Below, piece by piece: positions 1-12,281 of a stretch of DNA of 64,000 nt. The DNA is from Chionis minor (lineage: Eukaryota; Chordata; Aves; Charadriiformes; Chionididae), in assembly GCA_013398295.1 (NCBI GenBank), contig VZSF01001063.1:310001-374000 (forward strand). The letters are read 5' to 3'. The stretch's first letter is position 1; the number at the start of each line of letters is the position of its first letter. Below the pieces are notes generated by a model. That model was not told the DNA's origin and searched no databases. It saw nothing but the letters and a program-made list of their open reading frames with translations. A program made the translations under genes and the position numbers.

Positions 1-1328
1 CTTTTAAAGTTCTTTAGCTCCAAAAATCCATATAGCCCTGACTGTGACCCATTCTGTGTGTCTGAGAACAAAGGAAAGCTCTGAGACAATTACACAGAAA
101 TACGACATGAATTCATGGAGCAACAAGCATTTGTGAAGTGCCTACACTAGCCTTCACAGATTTGTTAGCTAACATGAGTTACATGAAAATCAATTAACTT
201 GGGTTAAGAACTCTAATATTGACGAATCTCTAAGAAATTTGGGGGAGGTAAATAAGCAGAGCTCTAGTCTCCAATGTATTAGAACCATATTGCACGCACT
301 AGGTGAGAAATGTTCTCATGCATACTAATGTAATTTGATTTTAGCTATGGGATGTATAAAAAGGTGATAATGACATGTACATATCTTTATAAAGAGATCT
401 ACAGGTGAAAGCAAGAAGTGTGTTAATAGCTCTACAACGAGTAGAACTGATTTTAGCTGAATGTCTTTGAGGATTCAGCAGAGATATGCTTTGAATAATA
501 TACAGGAGGCCTAGCCCAGAGATCTGAAAATAATTTTTTACTTGATTGTTATTGTAGTAATAACAAGACAAATCAGTATTGGTTTTATTACAGAATTGTG
601 GGGATATATTTATAAAGCAGTAATATTTGGTTTCCATCCACCTTACAAAGTCATATCATGCATTGTTAGGTAATACTTTGTTATGATATGATATTAAGTA
701 GTAGAATTTTTCTTATTTTAATTCTTATTTTAATGATCTAGAATCAAGCTGTGACACTGGTATGCAGGAGAAAACAGACAGTTTTTTAACATCACCCGCT
801 TCAGCTGGCCAACCAAGGGCATTATCTGGCTGCAAAAAATAAAGAATGGCGTGCTGTAAACACACTCAGGAGTTACACTCGTACTCCTCCCCCGTGCAAA
901 AACAGGGCATGCGGAGAGCTGTGCTTCGGAGCCCACAGTCTGTGTCCACGTGGACAGCCGGGGTGCGCCACTGATGATCTCCACCAAACTTTCCACTGAG
1001 TATTAGCAACCAGCTCCAACCTTGAGCCTGCCCAAATGATTCCTGAAAGAGCTTGGCTTTGGCTTTGTGTCAGATGGCTGAACATACACAGGATATAATA
1101 AAGATGCAGAAGTGGTGGGGTCAGCCGTGGATGACCTCCAGGTCAACGCTTCATTTTTAGCCCAGATGTACTCATTTCCACTGCCTTCTCATTTTGGGGT
1201 GCTGCGCATCATCGTGCACCCAGTGTTGTGACTGCTGATTATAACTGTACCTTGTTTTTGCATTGCCTGGATTGAAGTGATGTTTGACCTTGACTGTCAG
1301 AAAAAAACCCCACTGCTAGTAATAATTT
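1..1328. other. AT-rich noncoding stretch
   Basis: No gene is seen. The segment 770-1240 is less AT-rich than its surroundings and carries short minus-strand open frames of under 90 codons. They show no recognisable domain and no convincing pair of splice sites. Confidence 0.5.
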
Positions 1329-1405
1329 AGGACCTAATTTTGCAAAATTCCCACTCAACTGAATTAAGGCTAATTGTATGAGTGAAGATTTACAGGATTG
1401 GTCCT
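1329..1405. repeat. MITE-like palindromic amniote repeat, degraded
   Basis: The two ends are imperfect inverted copies. The left end reads AGGACCTAATTTTGCAAAA and the reverse complement of the right end reads AGGACCAATCCTGTAAAT. Both arms then continue to a shared CACTCA. From general knowledge, this layout (a 'cctgatcctgcaaa' type end with a central near-palindrome) resembles short inverted-repeat fossils common in turtles, crocodilians and birds. I cannot name the family. The copy is short, about 77 bp, and has no coding capacity. Confidence 0.5.
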
Positions 1406-1724
1406 CTATGATACAGCAATGTAAAAAATCCACTTGTCTCCAGAGTTTAATTGTTTCCCAGAGGCCTGCTAAACTACACCTTGCAATTCATCTTGTTAAT
1501 TCATTGTCATGCTGCATTATCTAAGTAATAGCGTCAAGCGCGTGTCCAGAAGGTGGTAGCTAAAGTATGCTGGTAGAACAGGGTATCCTGTGGAGCAGAG
1601 CAGATTTGGGTTGCCAGGGCAAGAGACCTGCCATAGGGTAGTTGTATTTTCTTAAATGTCTGCAAAAACATATACACCTCTTTATAATGCAGTCCTTGTA
1701 CACTGTACACTTTGTACCTTGTAC

Positions 1725-1752
1725 ACTTGATGCATTCCTAAATGCATCAAGT
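1725..1752. repeat. Perfect 12-bp inverted repeat with 4-nt loop
   Basis: ACTTGATGCATT at 1725-1736 is followed by CCTA and then by its exact reverse complement at 1741-1752. Just upstream, 1694-1726 holds several short direct copies of a TTGTACACT-like unit. The hairpin would be stable as RNA on either strand. No function is known. Confidence 0.85.
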
Positions 1753-3347
1753 CCCTTTTGTGTTTGCTCACACAGATCGCCCATTTTTGAAACAAGGTCT
1801 GCAATGTATGGGTAAGGTGGAATTGGGTTGTTTTTATTCACAGTTCCAGGTTTCATACCAGAGTTTCAGGGGATTGGCAAGGTGCCAGCATATATGGATA
1901 ACAAATTCTCTGACAGCACATTGCATGACTGGTTTCATTTCCCAGTTTTAAGACAGGAATTATTTTATTTTCCTTTTTTGGGTGCTACTAGAGGTCTTCA
2001 AATAATGCTTTGTTCTGTTTAATTTTAACTAATATAATCCCCTCTGATGAAAGGAAAACTCATTTTCATTAGCAGGTGAGCAGTGTGCTTGCATTAGTAG
2101 TCAAGTCCCATTCTGCGTTACACTGATGGAAATCCAGTTAGCTCTGCTGAAAGTGAAGTTCAGCCTAATGTAGATGAGGTAGGTAGACGATGATTTTGAC
2201 AAACCATTTTTCCTTAAAACACAGCACAATTCATATGGTCCTCCTCCCCGTCTTAGAACAGCATTTATGTGTCATTCAGACTCCTGCTTTTCCTTCATCG
2301 TTTTGCTGTTCTTAACGTAACAATAAGCAGCTGCATATATCTGATTTTGGATGGATTAGTATCTTTAGGCTGTTTACAGTTGAGATCCTTTTTCTCCAAC
2401 CTGAAGCTGTGGAAAGGTCGACTTCTCATCTGTACTCGTGTTTTAGGGGCACTCTGTAGCCATTCGAGAGAGGCTGGTAGGGAGTTGCTCTGGGCTGGTA
2501 TATCTCCCCTAATTTTGGCCAACATGGAGAGTCCAGGCAAGCATTTCAGACTAACTGCCTGGTTTTACATGGCTGAAATTCTGAGCGATGACTGCTCCCT
2601 CACCCTTACGGGACTTAGAACCGCTCCTAAACCACTGCTTCATCCCGACACGGCATCCACATTTTTATTTCTCAGTAAACAAGTAGAATTCAGCCTGGCA
2701 TTACAATTAGCTGCTCTTTTGTTCACTGTCTCCTTTCCCTCAAGCATACAAAGTTGGTTGCATGTGCTATGGAGAGAGAGGTTTAATAAATCACACAAAA
2801 ACACTGTTTTCTGCTTCATATTTTTCAAATAAACTCTGCAGAAAACTTGGGAAAACAGGGCTTTACTTTTTCTTTTTTTTTCTGAATCAGATCCTTGTTT
2901 ACAGAAAAAGAAATGTTCCCCTAAAATTACTGATGAATAATAAATTGTGTTCCTTGCTCTAGGTGTGTGACCTTGCAACATTCATTTCCGTTAGCTGCTT
3001 ATGTCTCATTTTACTTTGTTATTTTACTTAGCTGTGGAGAGGTTTTGCTTGCATTTTATATTTTTGAAAGAAATGGTGTTTGTGTGCACACTTAATAAAA
3101 ATTTGCTGTCATTCTACCCAATATACAGTCATATTTTACTAAGACAAAATAGGTCAGGATCGCTTTTCTTGATATGGCAATTAATTTTTAGATTAGCATG
3201 TTGTATTTCTAACCTTCAGAATTTTCTTCATACAAAAGTAAATCTTAAGTTTTGTCATACCTTATAATTGCTCTGACAAAAACGTTCACAGTGACATGAA
3301 TGGTGGCTTTGGCTACCAAGACAGATTTTCATAATAATGAGTTTTTT
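1753..3347. other. Noncoding stretch with a faint MITE-like piece
   Basis: No gene is supported. A plus-strand open frame of 187 codons (2269-2832) is the longest in the window. It has no recognisable domain, ends in low-complexity AT-rich sequence, and is opposed by other open frames, so I read it as chance. Around 2105-2165 a stretch reading 'attctgcgttacactgatg' resembles one arm of the palindromic repeat suggested at 38558, but it is too degraded to call. Confidence 0.4.
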
Positions 3348-3359
3348 CCTGTAGGGGGC
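3348..3359 (+). promoter_or_regulatory. CTCF-like motif
   Basis: CCTGTAGGGGGC differs from the CTCF core consensus CCASYAGRKGGC at one position (T for A at the third base). It is the best such match I noticed in an otherwise AT-rich neighbourhood. Occupancy cannot be judged from sequence. Confidence 0.25.
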
Positions 3360-6300
3360 TGTGAACTGCTAATTAGCATCTATGACCCAATATTCTCAGC
3401 AAATAAGAGTAATAGCAGTAATTTCTAGCTTTATGCAGGGTGCAAGTCTAATATTACCAGCACTTCTGTTTCATTTGTAATTAACTGCAAGCAATTATTA
3501 TAGAGTCAAGGAAGTATATCCTAATGCTCGTAGGTAATAAAAAAAATTGAAATGATGTTTGTAAAACTCATATGTTTCATGCTGGGTGCACTGATTTCTT
3601 TCAGAGAACTGCGATTATGTGCCTATCAATTAAAAATTCTTCTTTAATGTTTCTTTACGTTGATATGCTTTTGAATGTTGCTGTATTAGTATCTCATCCT
3701 TGGTTTAATTCTCTTCCTTTTTTAAAAACGATATCCTTGAAATTTCAATTAATATTTTGACCACAAGACCTTAGTGAATACTTAATCTGGCTACTTGATC
3801 TCAACATAAGATTTAGATGGTATTGAAAGAAGTTGTTTACACTTGATTTTATGAGGTCTGTATCTTAGTCCTATTAGAACCATGACCCATAAGGCTGGTG
3901 ACAGAGCGGCGTGTGCTCATGTAGCGTAGCTGACTTTCCTAAACAAGAAACAGATCTGGTGTTTCTTTTACTCAGCAAAATAATACATAAGGCTTTCTGC
4001 AAATTGACTTACTTTCCACCGGTTATATTCATTTTTATGACAGTGGGAACAGCTATGAAATAGTAGCTATCGGTGGCAATTTCATAGTTACTGGAATGGT
4101 ACTGTGCCTTGACTTTGCTTTGAACATCTTAGCATAACAGACCTGGGTATTTTACTCAGAAATATGATTTTAATTGGATACTGAGCTCTGCACAGAGATG
4201 GATATACAATTAATTTTTTCCTAGGTTGTGGCGAAGCTTCAGATGCTGGGGCATCTTGTCCTTTGCAAAATACCCTTTTAGGATCAATGATGTTTAAACA
4301 AGTTCCAACATACATGGATATAGCATATACCTGAACCATAGAAGCTGTGATCCAGGTTTGCAGGGGCTTGGCATGGCCTCTGCTGTGCTTCCGTTCGATG
4401 GACTTTATGCAGCATTTCTCAGGACTGTCGTTCAAGAGGTTTGGAGGACAAGAAACTTTACAGAAGCTATGGACTGAGAATAGTTTCTCAAACAATCATA
4501 GGCTTAAAGCCTGCCATTTGATCATACATGAAGTGTGATAATGACTTTATTGTGCAGCTGGTTGAAATGAGGCTGAAGTAGGTGAATGTAAAAAACAGGG
4601 GTTTTTCCTTTTGTTACTCGTTTCTTTCTTTTAGGTCCTGTCTATCCCACTGACCACTGTCAGTATTGCATTAATCTATCTTGAGGCATTTACCTAGATG
4701 TGAATATGAATTGGTCCAAAGTCTATCCTGCCAACTACCCCCAGGATCCCTAAACGACTCTGTTTCTTTTAATCACTGAATCAATTTAGACCAGATTCAT
4801 CAGACAGATTAATTTATTTGGTCAGCATGGCAGATAGAAAATATGATATAATATAGATTGCATAACAGCCCATGCTGACATCCATTTATTCAGCAGCTTA
4901 GCTCAAAAAAGCAGCTTTGCATCTTTCCTTAATATACATTTGGACAATTCCTTATACACTGTATCACACACTTTCCTATGGGCTATCATCTTCTAGGTTA
5001 TGTGCCTGTTGTTTATTTTTAATTGTGCAATCAATTTGCCAATACCCATAAAATTAGCAAAAGTTTGTCTGCCCTGGATGTTTATATCAGGTGCTATATT
5101 TTGAATTTTCAAGGCATGCATCTTCAGCATACAGTAACAGACATGTTCGATTGAAATCTTTTATATTTCCTTGTGTGGCTGTGATTTTATTTTATTGTCC
5201 AGATCTGTATCAGTCACTTTCTCAAGAACTGTTTCAGGTCTATCCACTAATTAGATGTCCCATTTTTCAGAGCTCTCTGACACTGTTTCAGCCTCAAATG
5301 AGAGAGCAGAGATCCCAACACGGCTAGTACTACTTCTACATACCGACAGTTCAAGAGCAGCCACTATTCCCTGTGGGAAATCTTTGATGTTTATACCTCT
5401 CTTCCATTTCAGTTGGCTTTAAAACCATGAAGATCACCAGTATAAGCTTCATAGTTTACTTTTTTTTTTTTTTGTGCGTGAAGAGTTTCACGTGTTGTCT
5501 GATTTCTCTTTTAGGGCTTGATGATAAGTGCAGCAGAGGACAGTCCTGATGTTGGCTTTTTTAAAGCTCATCAGACAAGTCAGTTCAAGTGCAGATGTCA
5601 CATAGACATACAAGCTGAGAAACAGATCGGATAACTCAGGATACAGCACCATGCAACTGGTGCAACTGGGAAATAGCAGCTGTACTTATCCAGGCAGAGC
5701 TGGCCTGTGCAGAACTATTTTGGTTGCTGCACATACCTTTGGAGATATGTCCTAAATTGCTTCATCACCACTCTGCAGAGTGTTATCACTGATCTTAGAA
5801 AACATTTACAAAGGTCATCAATCTTGACTGTCTCCGTTGATCTGCTGTGCAGGTTTCCTTCTTACAGAAAACTTCTCAGTTGAGAGATATTAAGAGAAAT
5901 CAGGTCTAGTGTAGGTTAATAATCTGTGAATATGAGAAATTCACAGTTGAATATAGCATCTTCGTATGTAAATGTAATATATTTGAATGTGTTTGATTTG
6001 TTGCCATGTATTTGAAAATGCCGCCATTTCAAAATTCACAGTTTGGCAAGTTTCACAGGAACAATTTCTTGCCCCTAATGTACTTAACACTTTCATTTAT
6101 GACCTGGAAACAAACATAAACTTTTTACTGCTGAAACTGTTAGGTTGCCAAATGACTGGGAAAAGAGGAGTCAAGAACACTCTTGGCATAGCATTGTATT
6201 TGGCTTCAGCATAACATAAGCGTGTAAGAGCAATCAAATTTAACACCATGTATCTGAGAACAAAGCAAGGGGCCAATATTTCCATGACAGTGAACTCTGT

Positions 6301-6945
6301 CGTAGGAAGCTGTTTCTTTGAGAAAGACTGTAAGGAGAAGAGATCATAGTACAAAATCAGAGTACAATACTGTTGCAAGAGTGATAGGGAATTTGTCGAT
6401 CTGTAAGAAGATTATTATACTAGTTCAAAAGATATGTTTTCATTCAAATCAGAGTTAATTTAAGGAAGTCCTATGGCCTGTATGTATCTACATATTCTCT
6501 GCAGTCCTAAAGGATTTCTGAGTGACTGGGAAGTTTTTGTCCTGCTTGTTAAGGAATTACAACAAAAAATTGTCATGAAGCACACAAGAATAGACAGAAC
6601 TATTAAAATTTGGTGTAAGTAATAAAGAATCTGGAAAAAGATGAGTTCATGAAAAAGATCAGGAAAACAACTATCCATACACTTTAAAAGCACAACAAAA
6701 ATCAGACTGGAAGAAAACCCAAGTTTTAACACACCAATATGAAAATCCAGACATTAAAAGAAAATTTTAATGTGGTGTTTTCTCTTTGAGTGAGAAGACA
6801 AACCTTAAAGTTTAAATGACATAATTATTGCTGTATTTTGATTCTTCAAAATGTTCTCCCACAAATATTTCAGATGAGGTATCTTTAGAACTGTGGTGGG
6901 CTATTCAGATGTCTAATTTTCCGTGGTTCTCTATGGCCTTATAGC
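3360..6945. other. AT-rich noncoding stretch
   Basis: No gene is established. A weak minus-strand exon-like segment at 4013-4090 has a GTAAGT donor, 25 complete open codons and a mediocre acceptor; it is discussed in the findings. The rest shows poly-T and poly-A runs, such as the T-run at 5460-5474, and no recognised repeat. Confidence 0.4.
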
Positions 6946-7285
6946 ATTCTTTCAGTACTTAAAGGGGGCCTACAGGAAAGATGGGGAGACGTTTATCAGG
7001 GAGTGTAACGATAGAACAAGGGGTAATGGTTTTACACTGAAAGAGGGTAGACTTTGGTTAGATATGAGAAAGATATTCTTTACTGTCAGGGTGGTGAGGC
7101 ACTGGAACAGGTTGCCCAGGGAAGCTGTGGATGACCCATCCCTGGAGGTGTTCAAGGCCAGGCTGGATGGAGCTTTGAATAACCTGGTCTACTGGAAGGT
7201 GTACCTGGGCATGGCAGGGGGGTTGGGACAAGGTGATCTTTAAGGTCCTTTACAATTCTAGTCATTCCATGATTCTGTGATTCTG
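6946..7285 (+). mobile_element. CR1 LINE, 5'-truncated 3' end (youngest copy here)
   Basis: This is the 3' portion of a chicken-repeat-1 non-LTR retrotransposon in sense orientation. An open frame from about 6959 to the stop at 7243 encodes the C-terminal tail of CR1 ORF2, downstream of the reverse transcriptase domain. It includes the family's typical HWNRLPREAV and SLEVFKARLDGA segments. The short 3' UTR ends in degenerate ATTCTRTG-type octamers (7256-7285), the CR1 hallmark used in target-primed reverse transcription. The endonuclease and polymerase domains are absent, as in most CR1 insertions, so the copy is dead. The frame is uninterrupted across the tail, which makes this the least decayed repeat in the window. 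No flanking gene is involved. Confidence 0.93.
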
Positions 7286-9543
7286 GGCCATATTTATTGT
7301 TGGTCCTTAATACTGTGTAGAGTAAACTAAACTATATATCTTGACTATATATATGGATGATCGTGAGTATTCCAAAGTTGTTTCCCTAGAATGAGGAGTG
7401 CAAGTCCCTTCTGTGCAGCAAGAACTGCACCTAACTTCAGGCACTGGAAAATTAGGTGTGTGGTCCAGGGCATTTACTGTGGTTGATGAAATGAATAAGC
7501 ACCTCTGGAGGGTGATTAATTCCATTCATCTGAGATGGGTTTTGGACATAAGGTGATTCAGCTGCTGGTGGTATCTCTTTCTGTCTATAATGTACAAACA
7601 CACCCTAGACAATTAGCCTAAATTTGTGTCTTAACACTTAGGTGAGTGAGGTGAAGTAAGATAAGTCCCATTCTAAGTGTCTGCTTACATCTATTTCAAT
7701 TCTTGTTTGTAAGAGAAAAATATTCTTTCCATTTTCAACATTTTAAGATTTTCCCCATTTTATAATGTAGATAAAACACATGATTAGCTCCATTAGTGTG
7801 TAGCACAGCTTCATCTCTAATCCAAAGTATTTTTGTCAATATGCTGTTATTCATTCAATACTTATTTAGTAGGTGCATTGAATAGTGGGGTTTTATGTGC
7901 TATGTTACATGAGAAAATATTACTTAGCTTCAGTGAACAATTCAGTGCTGCTGTTTTCCATCTTCCCAAAATTTCTATTGTTAGAAAGGAAACCCATGCT
8001 TCCGTGCTTTTAAGCTTCCCAGAAAATTAGTATCTAAATCTGTAGCAAGAGCTGTGCAAATGAAGAGGCAGAATATAAATGCAGTTGTTTATAAATAGCA
8101 CTTGGAAAAGTCCACAAAAGTGATCTAGCAGTGCAGTAGAAAGTATTTGCCATTAGCTATACTTTGCTTGAGAAAATCTAAGTTGTTTTACTAGTATTTT
8201 TAATGGTAAGTGGTTTAACCATTTATGTATACTGATCGATGTGGAATCATTGAGAGGTAGAATTCTTGTTACGCTCAACACACAGACAGGTGACCAAAAA
8301 AGCAGTAGCAACGATAACACTGAAAGATACAAAATGATGGCTTTTCCTACCATATGAGATTGGGGTGCTCAGTCTTCCTGTACAAGTGTAAGGAAATATA
8401 ATTAAACCCCAAATTATTAAAACCAAAACATGTTCTGAGGTAAGAGTTCTTTGGATTGCCAAGGAAGCCGTTCAGAGAAAGAAAGCACCACAAAGCCTTT
8501 CTCTGCTGTAGGGCGGGATGAGCAGTGCTGCGTTGTGTTTCAGCTGTCACATTTTCCCAGGAAGAAATCCTCCCTCTCCTTTCATATTCACCAGTGTAAA
8601 TCATAAATATGTTTAGTACAATGGGGTCAAAGCAGATTCTGTCCTACAGCCTCAACAGACTCGATGTCTCCCTATTTTACATTCCTACGGGTGCCCTGGA
8701 TGAAACAGTCTTCATGCCATCAACATACTGGTTTCCGGGCTTTTGCAAAGTAGGTTTCAAGTTAGTAATTTGGATTAGTAACTCAAAATAGAAGTTGATA
8801 GTTATCCTTCTTTTTGCCCCAGCATTCTAGCTTGCATTTATCAAAGGATGGTGATAATGTTTCTTAAGAACTGCTATACTTCCTGGACATATCTTCTATT
8901 ACTTTAGCAATGTGTGCATTTCCTTGTCATCTTCCTCCTCCTATGGCCCCTTCCATCATTTTTATACACTGTCTTCATGACTTTGTAACTTCCTTTATTG
9001 TACCTGTGCTTTCCTTCACCCTTCCTTCCCCTGAGCTTTCTGTCATCATTTCTTCCTTGGGAAACCCCTTTCAGCTTCCAAGTTGCCCGTCCCCTGATGT
9101 TTGGAGGCTTAACTCTGACATTTAGCCTTTTGTATGAAAATTCTCAGTTTCGTACAGATACAGGGAGGGAAACTTTAAAACAAGACTTCTCTCTCTCCTA
9201 GACATCACATCAGGTGTTAGTAAAGGATGTGATTTTGATAATCAATTGAAGTAAATTACAAACTAATTATATTTACTTTAGTAAATGGAGTAAGTTCTGT
9301 GTTTAGTAAATTCTAGTTTAATAAGTACTATTAACTTCACAAAAGTGACATTCAGTGAAGCGGCAGTGAGAGCCTTTTTCTCTCCATGAGAAATACTGAG
9401 ATATTTCAACCTAAGGAGAAACAGACCACCCAGAAGAAGTTACTCTGAAACACTGGCAACTGAGGAAGCTGCATATTCTACACTTGTCCTCTGCAAGAGT
9501 AATTTCTGTAAATGCTTTTATTTCTGTATTTATTTCTCTGCAG
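7286..9543. other. AT-rich noncoding stretch
   Basis: No gene or recognised repeat is seen. Overlapping short open frames on both strands at 8150-8600 contradict each other and look like chance. The segment 8920-9100 is pyrimidine-rich on the plus strand. Confidence 0.45.
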
Positions 9544-9693
9544 TCTCTAAGAGGACCTCCACGTTATTTCTACGACAGTCCTTTATTTGATTCATCTATT
9601 TTGCACACACCAGCCTCTTTCTCCAGCACAGTACATAATACATACATAAATTCTGAGGTCCAATACTTGCATTTAATATTACCTTATAGTTAA
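9544..9693 (+). CDS. Possible terminal exon, unrecognised product
   Basis: A very good 3' splice site precedes 9544: a T-rich tract ending TTATTTCTCTGCAG. The sequence after it stays open for 49 codons in one frame and ends at a TAA at 9691-9693. The predicted peptide begins SLRGPPRYFYDSPLFDSSIL. I recognise no domain, transmembrane span or motif in it. No AATAAA polyadenylation signal is seen close downstream, and no matching upstream plus-strand exon was found. Chance strong acceptors are frequent in T-rich bird DNA, so this may be only a cryptic site or part of a long noncoding RNA. Confidence 0.15.
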   Translation, partial: SLRGPPRYFYDSPLFDSSILHTPASFSSTVHNTYINSEVQYLHLILPYS

Positions 9694-9969
9694 TCCCACC
9701 TATTTCAGTGGGGATTTTCATCCAGGCCTCCATCCTACACTGCAACTTGTTAAGCATCTCCATTTCCTTTGAAATCCCACCCTTTACAAGACTGAATTCA
9801 ACTAAAGGTAGCACTCAAAAAATACCGAAGGAGCAGCCAGTATCGTTACTGAAGAGCGTATTTTTGTTACTAGTCAGGTTGATTTCAGGGTAAGAACACC
9901 TTGTACTGTCCTCAAGCGGCACGGGTATGGATGCTTGTCAATGAGAAAAGTACACTCCATTAGTGTGAG

Positions 9970-10035
9970 CCAACCCCCATAAGTGATAATGGGTAGTTCT
10001 CCCTTGACTTTAATGGGAAATAGGATCAGGATGTC
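9970..10035. repeat. Faint MITE-like arm
   Basis: The pattern 'cttgactttaatgggaaata' followed by 'ggatcagg' resembles the central and terminal parts of palindromic amniote repeats of the kind suggested elsewhere in this window. Only one arm is visible and it is decayed. Confidence 0.25.
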
Positions 10036-10218
10036 AGTGCTTTGGAAAAAGAATGGGCTTTGTTAAAAAAAGTATTCATTTTGAAAAGTGCGACACAATA
10101 GCGAAGAAATATTCCCTGCAGCCTGCAACTGCCTTCTGCAAACATAGCCTTCTTGCTGTTTAGCTTCGTAATAACCGAACTAATCGGGGTTTCTGTTTAA
10201 TTTGAAATACATACTCAC

Positions 10219-10387
10219 TTTCCAGATGACACAGGAAAGAAGAGCGCATTTATTGTGCTTTTGGCAGGCTTGTAGGGATTCCTTTGAGTGGATAAGAACC
10301 TGCATTTCTTCCAGGTAATTTGGACCATCTCCACTCATTTGGATTTCACTATCACCAAAAGGCGATCCACGTAGGAGTTCCATAAAG
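10219..10387 (-). CDS. Candidate internal coding exon, unrecognised gene
   Basis: Read on the minus strand, a TAATTTGCAG acceptor ends at 10388 and a GTGAGTAT donor begins at 10218. Between them lie 169 bp: one base completing a codon, then 56 open codons ending in phase 0. The peptide begins FMELLRGSPFGDSEIQMSGD, continues through a LEEMQVLIHSKESLQAC segment and ends CALLSCVIWK. It is soluble-looking, contains three cysteines and has no low complexity. I could not assign it to a family. Open length, codon choice and splice signals together make it the most gene-like segment in the window. A chance occurrence is still quite possible, because no neighbouring exon in compatible phase is proven. 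A start codon is not expected in an internal exon. Confidence 0.35.
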
Positions 10388-12281
10388 CTGCAAATTACAG
10401 TTAAGCTCAAATCCTTAAAGGCATTTCAAGTGCATATTGTAACAGAGACTCATAGTAATCAAGTTGCAGAAAGACTCTTATAACAGGCATCTCTCTCTTT
10501 CTGAATTGCTGGGGAACAGGCAGACGTGGAAATTATGAGTAATGTAATTGATGATCTTAAGGCTTTTAAATACCCAAGCTCTCAACAATCAAGATCTATT
10601 TGAGTTCAGAATCTAATAAGTAGTAAATACAATAGGTTTCAGTAGGATGTTTTATCAGGTTCTCTGCAGTGCTTCCTCCCTGCCCTCACTTTTATGGGCA
10701 GCATTACCATCTAATCAGCAGACAGGTCGGAAAATTTTATTTTGACACATAATCACTTTTAGTTTATCATATTTCTCTTTCTTTGATATGCAGTTACTCT
10801 GAGTTTGCTTATAATGCATGTTTTCAGCAGTTTTGTCCCATTTTTTTAAGCAGGTGAGGGAGTACTGTTATCCCAGACTGTTTATTGACAACTTATTTAT
10901 CGTGTACCAAGAAAGAAAAATGCTTGTACAAAACTCCCCAAAATACAGATGAATTCATGTCCTACAGATTTCCCAGGTGTCTTAATTTATAAAATCCTTT
11001 TTAGTAATGATGATCGCTCCAAGATTTATTCTGATTATGCACTGAACATCTCCTAGAAGTACTTTTTCAACCCAATGGAAAAGCTGTGCATAGTGAGGAG
11101 TTAATTTCAATTCTTCGTCTGTTTTCCTTTAATCTGCAGACCAGACTGAATGAATCCAAAATTCTACATTACGTTTCAGCTGAAAAAATATGAAAACATT
11201 TGTCAGTGAAGAACCCAACTCATACTATTACCGTAGGTACAGAGCCTAACACCCTTGCTTACGTGTTAATTTATCCACACAAAAAAACCCCATGTTAGTG
11301 TGAGGTGAGTAAAAAATATTTGCACCACTGGAAAAACTGCTAAATCACATTTCTCCAGATTTTCTGAAAAGCAAAATATGTTGCAGCTTTGCCTTTGATA
11401 TTTCCTAGTTTGGTAGAATGAAAACAGAAGGCTTTTTTTTTTTTTCCAAGAAAGAATATATTTTCACAGCAAAAAGGGACTTTTCTTTCAAAACAAGAGA
11501 ATGAAAACTGAGAAAATTTGCATAGGCATCAAAAAGTGCAATTTTTTCTAAAGGGACACTTGTTATTTTTACCACAGGAATTAAAAAGACCTCATTTTCA
11601 CTTGAATATGAAATCAGAATATTTGCCATTAATGGAGGTTTTTACAGGTGTCCCTTCTTTCTTGACATATGGAGCAGTCTAATACCGTTGAACTGTTCTT
11701 TTGGGGTATGTCTTTGCCGCAGCATGTTTCCTGCAAAGTGTTGAACCAAACACAGGTAATACGCACAAAACCTGCGGCCCTGTGAAATGGTACTTAGGCC
11801 AGTTCGGACAGGAGTTAAAATCCAACATTCTGCTTTTGCTCAGGTTGGTATTCCACTCGCTAATGAGGCACAAAGTAATGAGCCCTCTTAGACACTGATA
11901 GCCTTCCAGTGCCAACAGCTGGCTCGTCTTACTGCAACCAAAGAACTACGGCATATGTGCCCTGGAAGTCCTAACAATGTGAACAGAACCTGTCAGGACT
12001 CAGTAACTTGGGTATGCTTTTGGTCCAAGCTGTCCTAATGCTTCAATGAAAGTATCAGCATTGAAAGAAAAATTCGTAGTCCTGCAGTCGATGGTCCCTG
12101 TCCAAAATGGCGTCCGGATGAGCCCCATTGGCACAGTTCAATGCCATCAGTGAAAGACAGCTCCTGCACAGCTCTAGCAGTTTGCAGGTGGAGTGCTGGT
12201 CTACACAGATTGCTCCAGAGCATCACTTCAGCCACTCCTCCAAATTTTGAGAAATTTGGGGGAAAAAAAATCCCCAAAAAA
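10388..12281. other. AT-rich noncoding stretch
   Basis: If 10219-10387 is a real exon, this is its upstream intron. There is a T-run at 11432-11446 and no recognised repeat or gene. Confidence 0.4.

Noticed and set aside
2269..2832. 187-codon plus-strand open frame, the longest in the window
   Set aside because: No recognisable domain, AT-driven composition, poly-F end, opposing frames on the other strand, and no splice or promoter support.
4686..4760. Minus-strand GTAAAT donor with an open segment ending WTNSYSHL
   Set aside because: The only in-frame acceptor follows a purine-rich stretch, and length and quality are within chance expectation.
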